Source: DATAUD01 sp036501665 | GTDB lineage: Bacteria; Verrucomicrobiota; Verrucomicrobiia; Limisphaerales; Palsa-1400 | Assembly (NCBI GenBank): GCA_036501665.1 | Contig: DASXZW010000108.1 | Coordinates: 149,546-213,545, forward strand | Length of the DNA stretch: 64,000 nucleotides | Direction: 5' to 3' | Part shown: positions 51,733 through 62,009 of the stretch, piece after piece | How the letters are laid out: each line of letters starts with the position of its first letter | How positions within the stretch are numbered: position 1 is the stretch's first letter | Notes under the pieces: model-generated | The model's database searches: none | The model's input: only the letters and a program-made list of their open reading frames with translations | What the model was told of the DNA's origin: nothing | Made by a program: the position numbers and the translations under genes

Positions 51733-54700
51733 TTATTCTCCTTTTATCTCGTAGTAAGAACTGACGTTTGTGGGGGAGAGCAAGTAGGTTGTTGCGTTGG
51801 TGAGGCCGCTGAGGTTTTGCCAGTTTGGATTGGCTAAATCGGTTGTCATTCTTACCCGGTAAGGCGCTTTTCCACCGGCCCATGAAAGGACAACATTCGT
51901 GCCTTGAAGCGAAATCTGCACGGAGATCGCAGGCGGCGGTTCCGAGGCGACCATGATGGTGAAATTGCCCGTCGCGGACAAACCGCCGAAATCAGCGACA
52001 CTCACCTGGAACGCATCCGGCCCGACATCCGCAGTTGTCGGTGTGCCGGAAAGTCCGCCGTCGGACGCGACATTCAGCCAATTCGCTCCGCTTACCTTGG
52101 AGAACGTCAGCACGTCTCCCGCAGAAAGATCGGGGTCTGTGACGTCGTTGGTGAGGGAGCCGGAGTAAGGAATTCCGGCGGCGGCGGTCGGCGGGTTGAA
52201 ATTCGTCACGACAAACATTGGGGCGCTGTTGACGTAGAGCGACATCGCCGCCGTGTTGGAGACGCCGTCAATATTCACGGCGCTGACGACAAACGAATTC
52301 GGACCGACGTTCGTTTGCGTCGGCGTTCCAGAAAGCTTTCCGTTGAACGCGACATTTAGCCAGGATGGCCCGCTGATTTTCGTGTAGTAAAAAAGATTTA
52401 CCTCGTTCGTTTGCGGATTCGCAACGTTGGTCGCGAGTGTGGCTGAATAGGGGAGGTTCACATTGGCCCATGGCGCGGCGAAAGGATTTTCGAGAAACAT
52501 CGGGCTGGGTTCCTGCACGACGGGGACAATCACAGTGGTTGTCGCCGTAAAACCGTTGGAGTCAGTCAAACTAACGACGCAGAAGTTTGTTCCAATATCC
52601 GAACTGCTCGGAAAACCGTGAAGAGCGCCCAGAGGGCTTGCGCGCAGCCAGTCGGGCCCACTGATTTTTGCAAAGGTGAGCGTATCGCCAAGGGGGGTGG
52701 TCGTAAAATTTGGAAGTCGGAAAATGTAAAGAAACGAAGGGACTGCCGGATCGGCGGTAATTGTATTGGTGACAAAAGTCGGCACGGTGATTTTAAACAT
52801 CGCGCCATTGCCGCCGCCAGCCGAGGGATTGAAGCCGGTCCCGCCCTGGGCGGTTGTACCGTAGAAATTGCCGTCGCTGGCCTGGATGAGCGGCGATTCG
52901 GGATCTGCGCCGTTGAGGCCGTCAAACCACAACAGCGTGGTCAATGTTCCGTTCGTCGTAATGCGAAACGCCGTGCCCTGGCCGCCCGCGCCTCCGGCGG
53001 AAGTGGTGCCATAATAATTGCCGTCTGTGCCGCGCACCAGCGATGCCGCCGGGCTGCTTCCGTTCGTGGAATTAAACGACCAAAGCGTGGTCAGCGCGCC
53101 GTTGGTGGTCAACGCGAACACGGTCCCAAAACCGTTCGAGCCGCCGGTGAAGGTAGTTCCGTAAAGCAGGCCGTCCGGCCCCTGAATCACTCCGCCTTGC
53201 GGGAAAGCGCCGTTGGTTCCATCGAAGGAAATCAGCGTGTCGAACGAGCCGTCAGCACCGGCGCGGAACACGGTGCCAAATCCGTTGACACCGAACTGCA
53301 ACGTCGTTCCGTAAAAACTTCCGTCCCCGCCCTGGATGAGTCCGGCGTAAGGATTGCCACCATCATCGCTGCCGGAGAAGCCGTAAATAGGAGTCAATAC
53401 TCCGGTCGGGGTTATTTGGAATATCGAGCCGTATCCGTATATGCCGCCCTGGTAAGCGGTGCCGTAAAAATTTCCATCCGAACCTTCAATCAGGGTGTCG
53501 GCGGGCGTCGCGCCATCATCGCCGTCGTCGAACGAGAAAAGAACTTTTACGCTGGTCGGGCTGGGAATCAGTCGAAAAACCGTGCCATCGCTGTCTTCGC
53601 CGCCGCCGACAGACGTGCCGTAAAGATTTCCGTTATCGGCAAGGAGGAGTCCGCTGAGCGGGACGGCGGGAGCGTTCGGAGAATTGACAAAACTATATAC
53701 AGTTGACAGGTTGCCGGACAGACTCATTTTGAAAATCGATCCCGCGAACGACGTTCCGCCGCCCTGGGCCGTGCCGTAGAGATTGCCGTCGTTCGCTTGA
53801 ACGAGGCCGCCGTAGGGAAATGCGCCGTCCTGCAAACCGGTGAATTTGTGAAGGGTGGTCATCGCTGCCGAGGGAGAAGTGGCGGGGAGAACAGTCAGCA
53901 TTGCTGTGGCGCTGGAAACGGAGGCCAGCGAATTGCTGACGATGACCGAATACGACCCGGAATTGGTGATCGTGACGCCGGAGAGGGTCAGGGTGGAAGT
54001 GGTCGAACCGGAAAAGACGCCGCCATCCGTGAGGTTTGTCCCGCTTTCCTGCCATTGATAGGAATAGGGCTGGCCGGCGGCGATATTCACGGAAAGCGTC
54101 ACGGTCATTCCCTCGACGCACACCTGGCTTAATGGCTGGGCGAGAAACGCGGGCGGCGAAACGACGACTTGCAGGACCGCGTCATCACTCGTGAGGGAGT
54201 TAATCGAATTGCTGACCACGACTGAGTAAACCGCGGCGTCGTTGATTGATAGGTTTGACAGAGTCAGCGTGGCGGAATTTGCGCCTGAGACGTTTGTGTC
54301 GTTGGCGAGGCTTGCGCCGTTTCGCATCCAATGATAGGAGACCGGCGCTGCGCCGAACGTCGCGACGGTGAAGGCCGCAGTTCCACCGGTGTAACCCGAT
54401 TGGTTGGCGGGTTGGCCGGTGATTTGCAGCGGGCCGCTAATGCCGACGCGGTAGATTTCGCCTGAGTTATACAAACCACCACTGAGCGTGGTCCCGTAGA
54501 GATTCCCATCCGTCGCCTGAATCAACGAGGCCGAAGGATACGCGCCGAGATAGCCGTCGAATTGGCCGACCGTCGCGAGCGTTCCGGTCGGGGCGAGCCG
54601 GAAGATCGTGCCAAATCCATAAGTGCCGAAATCCTGCGTGGTTCCGTATAAATTTCCATCGGCAGCCTGAATCAGGCCGCCCCACGGATTCGCGCCATCG

Positions 54701-57700
54701 CTGCCGCCAGAAAAGGAGTAGCGGGTTGTCAATACTCCGGCGGGAGTCATTTCAAAGACAGTCCCGTAACCGTGCGCTCCCTGCAAAAATGTTGTGCCGT
54801 AATAATTTCCATCGGCGGCCTGGACCAGTCCAGGAATCGGCGACCCGCCGTCGCTGCCGCCGGTGAACGAGTAGAGATTGGTGAATTCGCCGGACGGAGA
54901 GATTCGGAATATTCCGCCCCACGTGAAATCGCCGCCATCTTCCGTCGTGCCGTAAAAATTGCCGTCGCTGCCCTGAATCAAAGAGGAGGAGGAATTCGCG
55001 CCGTCAATGTTATCGAAGGAAACGAGCGTGGTCAGCGTGCCGTTGCTGTTGATCCGAAAAATTGTGCCGAAACCGTACGCGCCGCCTTCGAGCGCGGTGC
55101 CGTAAAAATTGCCGTCGGTTCCAAGAACCGGCGCGGCGACGGGTTCCGAGCCATTGTTGCCGTTGAAGGTGGTCAAGGTGGTCAGCGTTCCGGTCGTCGT
55201 CATTTTGAAAGTCGATCCGTCCTGGAACGAATTGCCGGTCGCTGCCCCGCCGTAAAGCAAGCCATCGGTGCCCTGGCATAGACCAGCGTATGGGACCGAG
55301 CCGTCAGTTCCTTTAAAGGCGTGGATTGTGCTGAATGTTCCGTTAAGGCTGAGTTTATAAATGATTCCAGCGCTGCTGAAACCCTCTTGAGTGGCGGTGC
55401 CATAGAGATTTCCATCGGCGGCCTGGAAAAGTGGACTGTAAGGTGAAGCGCCTCCAATGCCGCCCGTGAAGGAGTTCAACGGCGTCATCGTCAAGCCATC
55501 CACCGAAGTGGGGACGACTGTCAACAATGCGCCGTTGCTGTTGGTCGTTCCGAGGAAATTCCCGACGACGACGGAGTAATACCCGGCGTCGGATGTGCTG
55601 ACGTTGGTCACGAGCAAAGTCTTTGATGTCGCGCCTGAGAAATTCGCATTATTGACAATGTTGGTTCCATTGAGCTGCCACTGATAGCGATACGGAGTAT
55701 TGCCGACCGCGCCGACCGTGAAACTTGCCGAAGCTCCCGGCACTGCGGATTGATTGGCCGGCTGTTGCACAACAACCGGAGGGGACTGGACATAAGTCAG
55801 GGCGGCGTTGGAGCTTTGCAAGACGCCCGCGGCATTGCTAAGAATCACGGAATAGTTTCCAGTGCTCGAGCCGGAGACGTTGCTGACGGTCAGCGTTGGG
55901 GTGGTGGTGCCGGAGTAATTTCCCTGCTCCTTAAGGCTGAGTCCATTGTCCCGCCATTGGTAGGAAATCAGCGCGTTTGAAGCGGTCTGAACGTTGAAAG
56001 TCGCTGTCATCCCTTCCAATACGGTCTGATTGGTGGGCTGGCTGATGATTTCGGGCGCCGTGACAACCGCCAAAGTGACGATGCGCGTTTGGCCGAATTT
56101 ATCGCCTAAATTGGTGAATCGCAGCGCGGATGAATAAGTGCCCGGTGACAAATTTGTCGCGCCCGGCGAAACGCTGACGGTGACGGTGTTGGGCAAATCT
56201 CCCGCAACGGCGGTGCTGGTCACTGGGGTAACGCTGAACCACGGCGAAGGATTCGCGAGGCTCCATTTTATTGAGCCGCTTCCAAAATTCGTCAGGCTGA
56301 ACGTCTGAGTCGCCGGAAGAAAAGGACCGCCCGCCGACCCGCTGAACAGGACAGGCGCAAGCGGCGAAATCTCCAGCGGTTCCGGCAAGCCTATTGCCGT
56401 GAGCAGGCCGCTGTTGGGAGTTCCCCAACCGGTGCAAAGATCGTAGCCGACGACTGCGGTAAATTTATTTGGACTGCTGGCTTTGTAATTGTTGCCGTTG
56501 GTTGTGTCGTGGAAAAATTGGGTGTAGTTCGGGCCTTTTCCGACGGCGTAAAGGGCAGGATTGACGAATCCAACTGTAGGTTCGCCGTTCGTGATGGCCA
56601 GTTCATTCATCAGTGCGTTCATCGCGGCCCACAACTGCACCGAAACACTGGTGCCCGCGCCGACTTCTGTTTGTCCGTTGCCGAAAAGCACATAAATATT
56701 GTCCGCAGTGAGCGCGACATCGGGGATATTTCGGAAGGTGGTCGAGCCTCCGTTGGCGTTCATGCTGATGCCCTTTTGCCAGCTTGGAATTACGTAGCGC
56801 GTGCTGATTCCGCCGCCGCTGCCTTCGCCGCCGCCCGCGTTCCAAACCGTTTCGGATTGATAAGCGCCGCCTGCCGAAACCGTCGTCAAAGTCGTGCCGC
56901 CGACGGCAGTGATGTTGACATCATCGACGGGCGTGCTGATGGCCGCAGTGTAAGCGTCGCCGTCGCCTGAAGCGTTGAAGAAGGATTGGCCCTGCGCCGC
57001 CATTTGCAGAAACAACTGCTCGCTGGTGGCATCGACCTGATAAGTCCACGAGGCGGAAATCTGCTTGGCAGTATTGTCGGAAGCGATCCGTTCCAGAATG
57101 TCGTCGGTCGAAGCGCCTTCATAAACGAGAATGCCGGAAAGTCCTGGCGCCATTGAAACCGCCATTTCCAAATCGACGGAAACTTCGGTGTTCCCCTGGC
57201 CGGGGCCGCCACCATAACCGTCAAGCAAAACGGTAGTGATGGGGACGTTTGGCAAACCGGCCAGCGATTCATACGAAGCAATATCGCTTTGATAAAATCC
57301 CGATTGAAACTCGATGATTCCCATGGTTTGCCCTGTGCCAGTCAGCGTGACATCGGGAAGATACGCGGCGCGGAAATCATAGCCGAGGTAGGTTGCGCCG
57401 GGGCCGGAGCCGGTTGCCTGCGCTTTGGCCTGGTTGTTAGTCACGGTATGATAGCAAGACCGAGGGAGAAAATAATTGTCCAGGCCTTCAATGCTCAAAA
57501 CAGGCGTTGTCAATTCTATTGTTGGCTCAGCGTCCGGCGCGAAGTAGGTTCGGTTTTCCAACGGATTTTGGTAATCGTGCAAACGCACATGAAACGCGCG
57601 TTCAATGCTTGACACAGTTCCCCGGACATTGACCAGCGTCCGCCCGGCATGACGGCCCGTCACAATCAAACCATGGGATTGCGCAAAATCGAGGACAGCT

Positions 57701-58074
57701 TGGTAATCCTGCTCGGTCGGGCCGAAGCGTTCCGTGAATTGTTCCGGTGTCAAGTAATGCCGGAAATTGGGGCTGGCGGGATCGTAGAGTTCCGCCAACA
57801 AATTGGTGAGTCCTTCACGGTCTCGCAGGGGAAGGCCAATTGCGAGGTCGAGCCGTGTCCAGGGAGCGCTTGAACGGAGCGGGGCAGCATTCGTGGCGGC
57901 GGTGGGAAGCGGGTGTCGAATCAACTGTCGATCGGCGGCCCTGGCGACGCTCGGCACAATGCCGATGAGCATCAACAAGATTAACCACACGTTGAAGCGA
58001 GCTGCCGCGAAGGTGTAGGATGTCCGGCGGTCCGATCCGGGTTGGTTGTTGTCGGAGGATTTAATGCTAGTCAT
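51733..58074 (-). CDS. Giant secreted sedolisin (S53) with Ig domains and two 7-repeat propeller blocks
   Basis: A 2113-residue exported protein. Order: signal peptide (~1-46), pro-kumamolisin domain (~60-210), S53 peptidase (~230-580), a BACON-like sandwich, two Ig-like domains, then repeat block A (~865-1210), two more Ig-like domains, repeat block B (~1408-1762), three putative-Ig (PIG) domains and a C-terminal fibronectin-like stretch. Catalytic residues are visible: Glu and Asp in NTEVSVDLE, oxyanion Asp in ASGDGDAY, Ser in GAGTSVSVQ. The repeat unit resembles DGNLYGTTxxGG of the Gloeobacter/Verrucomicrobium type; each block holds seven copies. It probably is a surface or secreted peptidase that binds polymers. 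Confidence 0.88.
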   Translation of the reverse strand: MTSIKSSDNNQPGSDRRTSYTFAAARFNVWLILLMLIGIVPSVARAADRQLIRHPLPTAATNAAPLRSSAPWTRLDLAIGLPLRDREGLTNLLAELYDPASPNFRHYLTPEQFTERFGPTEQDYQAVLDFAQSHGLIVTGRHAGRTLVNVRGTVSSIERAFHVRLHDYQNPLENRTYFAPDAEPTIELTTPVLSIEGLDNYFLPRSCYHTVTNNQAKAQATGSGPGATYLGYDFRAAYLPDVTLTGTGQTMGIIEFQSGFYQSDIASYESLAGLPNVPITTVLLDGYGGGPGQGNTEVSVDLEMAVSMAPGLSGILVYEGASTDDILERIASDNTAKQISASWTYQVDATSEQLFLQMAAQGQSFFNASGDGDAYTAAISTPVDDVNITAVGGTTLTTVSAGGAYQSETVWNAGGGEGSGGGISTRYVIPSWQKGISMNANGGSTTFRNIPDVALTADNIYVLFGNGQTEVGAGTSVSVQLWAAMNALMNELAITNGEPTVGFVNPALYAVGKGPNYTQFFHDTTNGNNYKASSPNKFTAVVGYDLCTGWGTPNSGLLTAIGLPEPLEISPLAPVLFSGSAGGPFLPATQTFSLTNFGSGSIKWSLANPSPWFSVTPVTSTAVAGDLPNTVTVSVSPGATNLSPGTYSSALRFTNLGDKFGQTRIVTLAVVTAPEIISQPTNQTVLEGMTATFNVQTASNALISYQWRDNGLSLKEQGNYSGTTTPTLTVSNVSGSSTGNYSVILSNAAGVLQSSNAALTYVQSPPVVVQQPANQSAVPGASASFTVGAVGNTPYRYQWQLNGTNIVNNANFSGATSKTLLVTNVSTSDAGYYSVVVGNFLGTTNSNGALLTVVPTSVDGLTMTPLNSFTGGIGGASPYSPLFQAADGNLYGTATQEGFSSAGIIYKLSLNGTFSTIHAFKGTDGSVPYAGLCQGTDGLLYGGAATGNSFQDGSTFKMTTTGTLTTLTTFNGNNGSEPVAAPVLGTDGNFYGTALEGGAYGFGTIFRINSNGTLTTLVSFDNIDGANSSSSLIQGSDGNFYGTTEDGGDFTWGGIFRISPSGEFTNLYSFTGGSDGGSPIPGLVQAADGNYYGTTFLQGAHGYGTVFEMTPAGVLTTRYSFSGGSDGANPWGGLIQAADGNLYGTTQDFGTYGFGTIFRLAPTGTLATVGQFDGYLGAYPSASLIQATDGNLYGTTLSGGLYNSGEIYRVGISGPLQITGQPANQSGYTGGTAAFTVATFGAAPVSYHWMRNGASLANDTNVSGANSATLTLSNLSINDAAVYSVVVSNSINSLTSDDAVLQVVVSPPAFLAQPLSQVCVEGMTVTLSVNIAAGQPYSYQWQESGTNLTDGGVFSGSTTSTLTLSGVTITNSGSYSVIVSNSLASVSSATAMLTVLPATSPSAAMTTLHKFTGLQDGAFPYGGLVQANDGNLYGTAQGGGTSFAGSIFKMSLSGNLSTVYSFVNSPNAPAVPLSGLLLADNGNLYGTSVGGGEDSDGTVFRLIPSPTSVKVLFSFDDGDDGATPADTLIEGSDGNFYGTAYQGGIYGYGSIFQITPTGVLTPIYGFSGSDDGGNPYAGLIQGGDGSFYGTTLQFGVNGFGTVFRAGADGSFDTLISFDGTNGAFPQGGVIQGPDGLLYGTTFTGGSNGFGTVFALTTNGALTTLWSFNSTNGSSPAASLVRGTDGNYYGTTSAGGAGGQGTAFRITTNGTLTTLLWFDGLNGADPESPLIQASDGNFYGTTAQGGTGFNPSAGGGNGAMFKITVPTFVTNTITADPAVPSFLYIFRLPNFTTTPLGDTLTFAKISGPDWLRASPLGALHGFPSSSDIGTNFCVVSLTDSNGFTATTTVIVPVVQEPSPMFLENPFAAPWANVNLPYSATLATNVANPQTNEVNLFYYTKISGPSWLNVAFNGKLSGTPTQTNVGPNSFVVSAVNIDGVSNTAAMSLYVNSAPMFVVTNFNPPTAAAGIPYSGSLTNDVTDPDLSAGDVLTFSKVSGANWLNVASDGGLSGTPTTADVGPDAFQVSVADFGGLSATGNFTIMVASEPPPAISVQISLQGTNVVLSWAGGKAPYRVRMTTDLANPNWQNLSGLTNATTYLLSPTNVSSYYEIKGE

Positions 58075-58207
58075 GTTCGGTATCGGTAGCCTCGTCCAAT
58101 CCTATTCTGTGAAAATATTGCCGAATCACAAGCCTTTTGAAGAAGGATAAGCACCCTTAAATTATTACATCCCATTGAAAATTGACGTCTATATTTTGCT
58201 ATTGACT

Positions 58208-58261
58208 GGTAGGGACGGCCCGCCGGGCCGTTCGCTGACGCCTCGGCGAGGCGTCCCTACG
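58208..58261 (+). repeat. 54-bp element: two hairpins between GGTAGGG and CCCTAC ends
   Basis: The third full copy of the element. The left hairpin GGACGGCCCGCCGGGCCGTTC is like that of 8972-9025; the right hairpin matches 47108-47161 except T for G at one position. The last base is G rather than C. It lies in the 216-bp gap 58075-58290 between the giant sedolisin start and the DUF2252 gene end. Confidence 0.86.
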
Positions 58262-58290
58262 TCGAATTGAGTTAACCTTTGGGAAAAAAT

Positions 58291-59349
58291 TCAACGCCAT
58301 TCGTCCCAGTCTTCCGTGACCTGCTGTTCCATCAGGGTCGCGGCTTTATAAAGCCACCGGTTGGGTTTTTGGCGGAGGTCGCGCAGAATCGCAGCGCCCT
58401 TGCCGCTGCCGAGATGGATGTTCGCGGTTTCCCAACCCATCGAATAAAGCAACGTCAATTCGTCGCGTTGCTTCGGCAGATGAGTCAATTCCAGGCGGAA
58501 GCAATCGGGAGACAGCCGGCGGGCCAGCCAGTTTCCGTGAATCTTCCAATACGGATCATGCGCGCGAACGGCGCGACGAAGTATGTCAACAATGTAGAGC
58601 GGGCCGGAGATTTTTCCTTCCGCGAACAGGCACGCCGAAAGCGCCGACGGCTTGGCTTCGCGGGCGATGTTTCCACCTTGCCACCGGGCGAGGCCGGTAA
58701 ACCTCTCGCGGCCCAGGCTGCCGAGTCCGGCGATTCGATGCCCGAACCGCAACCGGATTTTTTCATCAGGCAATATCGTGCGAATGGGGTCAAGCACATC
58801 TTTCTTGAGCGGTTGTTTGACCTTCGGGAGATTGGCGAGTTTGTTCCAAAAATTTTGCGGCGACTTGAGCCGATGCCTCACCATCTCGCGCAACGGAGTG
58901 TCGTGATCGACCAGCGCAAACGGTTCGCCGCCGGCCTTCAGGCTCGCTTCGTAGCCTCGCAAAATTTCATCCGCCGCGCGCTTGTGCGGGATGTCCAATT
59001 CCTTGCACGCCAGCCGCGCGCTGGTGGCAAGGCGAATCAAATCGTTGGTGTAGGGCAGGGGATGGCTCTCATCGTAATCGTTGACGCCCCAGATCAACCG
59101 GCCTTCCGCGTCCCGCCAGGTGCCGAAATTTTCCACATGCAAATCGCCGACGGAAAGAACCTCCGGCCCGCTTGCAAATTTTCCGCAAACCTCCTGCCAG
59201 ACCTGCGCCCAGCGATAAAATGTCGCGCGCAAAAACAAAAACGGATCTTCGCGCATCCTTTGATGCTTGAGACGAAGGTCGCCTGGGAGCAGGGGGATTT
59301 GAGCGGCCAGCCACGCCTCGTAATGAGTTGTGGCCAGCCGAATATTCAC
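58291..59349 (-). CDS. DUF2252 family protein
   Basis: A 352-residue cytoplasmic protein of the DUF2252 family, distantly kinase-like. Visible family segments are FYRWAQVWQEVC, LSVGDLHVENFGTWRDAEGRLIWGVNDYDES (the GDLHxxNFG motif with catalytic-loop-type Asp) and DLIRLATSARLA. The function is unknown. It begins in the stop codon of valS (ATGA overlap), so it is co-translated with the tRNA synthetase. That link is unexplained. Confidence 0.9.
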   Translation of the reverse strand: MNIRLATTHYEAWLAAQIPLLPGDLRLKHQRMREDPFLFLRATFYRWAQVWQEVCGKFASGPEVLSVGDLHVENFGTWRDAEGRLIWGVNDYDESHPLPYTNDLIRLATSARLACKELDIPHKRAADEILRGYEASLKAGGEPFALVDHDTPLREMVRHRLKSPQNFWNKLANLPKVKQPLKKDVLDPIRTILPDEKIRLRFGHRIAGLGSLGRERFTGLARWQGGNIAREAKPSALSACLFAEGKISGPLYIVDILRRAVRAHDPYWKIHGNWLARRLSPDCFRLELTHLPKQRDELTLLYSMGWETANIHLGSGKGAAILRDLRQKPNRWLYKAATLMEQQVTEDWDEWR

Positions 59350-61991
59350 GAGGTCAACGCGTCAAGGGATGACTGCAATTGGGCGCGTTTCGACTGCCAA
59401 TCGGCCAGGCGCTGTTCGTGTTCCTGGAGAACTTGCGGCGGAACCTTTTTGGCGAAATCGGGATTGCCGAGTTTCGTCTGCACCTTTTTGATTTCGTCGT
59501 CGGTCTTTTGAAGTTCCTTCGTGAGACGCGCTTTTTCCTCGTCAACGTCGAACAGTCCAACGACTGGAATGTAAAGCTTTCCACCAAAACCCGGATAAAC
59601 AACCGGCTCGCCTTTCGACGGCTGGTATTCAAAGCGATGGGTTATCGAGTCGGCCCCTACTAGTAGTTGAATTACGGCTTTTTCATCTGAAGGGATGTCG
59701 AATGGACTATGATATACTAAATTGAGTTTTTTATTCGCAGGGATACGGAATTTGGCACGAATATTCCTAATTTCAATGACAAGTTTTTGCCTTGAAAACA
59801 TTTCTTGTATTACTTCCTGCGCGAGGCCATAATGGTCCTTGAAATTATCATCCAGCGGCTTGGGCCACGGCGCGAAAAGTATCGTTTTTCCCCCTTGCTC
59901 GGATGGCATCTCCTCGAAGAAACCCATGTCGTGCCACAATTCCTCGGTGATGAATGGGATGAACGGATGGAACAATCGCAGCGCGTGCGACAAAACAAAA
60001 TCCATCACCGCAAGCGTGTTCGCCTTGCGCGCCTCTTCGGTGGATTGCAGAGACGCTTTGCTTGACTCGATGTACCAGTCGCAATATTCGCTCCAGAAAA
60101 AACGGTAGAGTGTCGCCGCCGCGTCGCTGAATTTGTACTCGGCGAAGGCCACGTCCATTTCGCGGATCGCGGTGTCAAGACGAAGCAGAATCCATTTGTC
60201 GTCGTTCGTGAGCAGAACTGGATTGATCTCGCCCTGCACTTCGCCGGGGTGCATCTGGCGAAAACGGCAGGCGTTCCAAAGCTTGTTGCAGAAGTTGCGC
60301 CCCAACTCCACCTGCTGCTCATCATAAAGAACATCCTGGCCGAGCGGCGCGGACCGCATCACTCCAAAGCGCAGAGCGTCCGCGCCATACTTCGCGATCA
60401 ACTCGAGCGGGTCCGGCGAATTGCCGAGGCTCTTCGACATTTTGCGACCCTGTTTGTCCCGGATTATGCCCGTAAAATAAACATTCCTGAATGCCGGTTC
60501 ACCCATGTATTCGTAGCCCGCCATGATCATTCGCGCGACCCAGAAGAAAATAATGTCCGGCCCGGTGACAAGATCCGTTGTCGGATAAAACTTTTGTAGC
60601 GTCTCGGTTTTTTCAGGCCAGCCCATTGTCGCAAACGGCCAAAGCCACGAGCTGAACCAGGTGTCCAAAACATCGGGGTCCTGCGTCCACCCTTCGCCCG
60701 GAGATTCGATTTGACAGCGAACTTCCTTCTGCCGATACCACACCGGCACGCGATGTCCCCACCAAAGCTGGCGCGAAATGCACCAATCCTTGATCCCTGC
60801 CATCCAGTGCGCGTAGGTCTTGCTCCAGCGTTCCGGATGAAAGCGAATTTCTCCTGTTTCCACGGCTTTCGTCGATTTTTCAACCGACGGGTAGCGCAAA
60901 AACCATTGCTCACTCAAATACGGCTCAATCGGCACTCCGCTGCGCTGGCTGTAACCGACGCGATTCGCATATTTTTCAATCTTGAGCACCAGGCCGAGCG
61001 CTTCCATTTTGTCCACAACGAGTTTTCGCGCCTCGCTGCGATCAAGCCCGAAAAATTCTGCACCGGCGATTTCCGTCATCGTTCCGTCTGGCGCGATGAC
61101 CACCGTCAGCGGCAATTTGTGGCGCAACGCCATTTCGTAGTCGGCCGGATCATGCGCTGGAGTCACCTTCACGCAGCCCGTCCCAAATTTCGGGTCCACC
61201 AATTCGTCCGTGATGATCGGAATTGTTTTATCGCGCAACGGAAGAAGCACACTTTTACCGCGCAAATTTTCGTATCGCGGATCATTCGGGTGGACCGCGA
61301 CCGCTTCGTCGCCCAGCATGGTTTCAGGCCGAGTCGTTGCGACGACTATATATCCTTCACCGCCCGCGATCGGATATTTGAAGTGCCACAAATGCCCCTG
61401 CTGCTCGACCATATCGACTTCTTCGTCGGACAACGCCGTTCGCGCCGCCGGGTCCCAATTCACCATACGCTTGCCGCGATAAATGAAGCCCTTGGCGTAT
61501 AGGTCAACAAACACTTGCTGAACACAACGGCTGTAATCCGTATCAAGCGTGAACCGTTCCCGCGTCCAATCGCACGAGGCTCCGAGCTTTTTGAGTTGCT
61601 GGATGATGATGCCGCCGTGCTTTTCCTTCCATTCCCAAACCTTCTCGATGAATTTATCGCGACCAAGGTCTTCGCGATGTTTCATCAGGCCTTGTTTCTT
61701 CAACGCTTTTTCGACGACGGTCTGCGTCGCAATTCCCGCATGGTCCGTCCCTGGCAACCAAAGCACTTCGTGTCCCGTCATCCGGGCGCGGCGCGCGAGA
61801 ATGTCCTGGATCGTGTTGTTGAGAACGTGGCCGAGTGTCAATACTCCCGTCACGTTGGGCGGCGGAATGACGATGGAATACGCCGGTTTGGAAGACTGCG
61901 GGTTCGCGGTGAAGCAACCGTGATCCAGCCAAAACTGGTACCACTTGTCCTCGACCGTCTGGGGCGCGTACGCTTTTGGGATTTCTGCCAT
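59346..61991 (-). CDS. valS: Valyl-tRNA synthetase
   Basis: An 881-residue class I synthetase, the usual bacterial length. The HIGH-type motif is PPPNVTGVLTLGHVLNN (residues ~38-54) and the KMSKS loop is GRKMSKSLGNSPDPLELI. The editing domain is present between them, with KFGTGCVKVTPAHDPADYEMA. The C-terminal ~70 residues are the coiled-coil arm (KLGNPDFAKKVPPQVLQEHEQRL). The upstream gene cimA ends 18 bp before its ATG; the downstream DUF2252 gene overlaps its stop. Confidence 0.97.
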   Translation of the reverse strand: MAEIPKAYAPQTVEDKWYQFWLDHGCFTANPQSSKPAYSIVIPPPNVTGVLTLGHVLNNTIQDILARRARMTGHEVLWLPGTDHAGIATQTVVEKALKKQGLMKHREDLGRDKFIEKVWEWKEKHGGIIIQQLKKLGASCDWTRERFTLDTDYSRCVQQVFVDLYAKGFIYRGKRMVNWDPAARTALSDEEVDMVEQQGHLWHFKYPIAGGEGYIVVATTRPETMLGDEAVAVHPNDPRYENLRGKSVLLPLRDKTIPIITDELVDPKFGTGCVKVTPAHDPADYEMALRHKLPLTVVIAPDGTMTEIAGAEFFGLDRSEARKLVVDKMEALGLVLKIEKYANRVGYSQRSGVPIEPYLSEQWFLRYPSVEKSTKAVETGEIRFHPERWSKTYAHWMAGIKDWCISRQLWWGHRVPVWYRQKEVRCQIESPGEGWTQDPDVLDTWFSSWLWPFATMGWPEKTETLQKFYPTTDLVTGPDIIFFWVARMIMAGYEYMGEPAFRNVYFTGIIRDKQGRKMSKSLGNSPDPLELIAKYGADALRFGVMRSAPLGQDVLYDEQQVELGRNFCNKLWNACRFRQMHPGEVQGEINPVLLTNDDKWILLRLDTAIREMDVAFAEYKFSDAAATLYRFFWSEYCDWYIESSKASLQSTEEARKANTLAVMDFVLSHALRLFHPFIPFITEELWHDMGFFEEMPSEQGGKTILFAPWPKPLDDNFKDHYGLAQEVIQEMFSRQKLVIEIRNIRAKFRIPANKKLNLVYHSPFDIPSDEKAVIQLLVGADSITHRFEYQPSKGEPVVYPGFGGKLYIPVVGLFDVDEEKARLTKELQKTDDEIKKVQTKLGNPDFAKKVPPQVLQEHEQRLADWQSKRAQLQSSLDALTS

Positions 61992-62009
61992 GAGAAAGTT
62001 GCCAGCCGG

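Noticed and set aside
52618..53706. Long plus-strand open frame (362 codons) opposite the giant sedolisin
   Set aside because: It lies antisense to the second propeller block, and its sequence is only the mirror of repeated glycine-rich codons. No family features.
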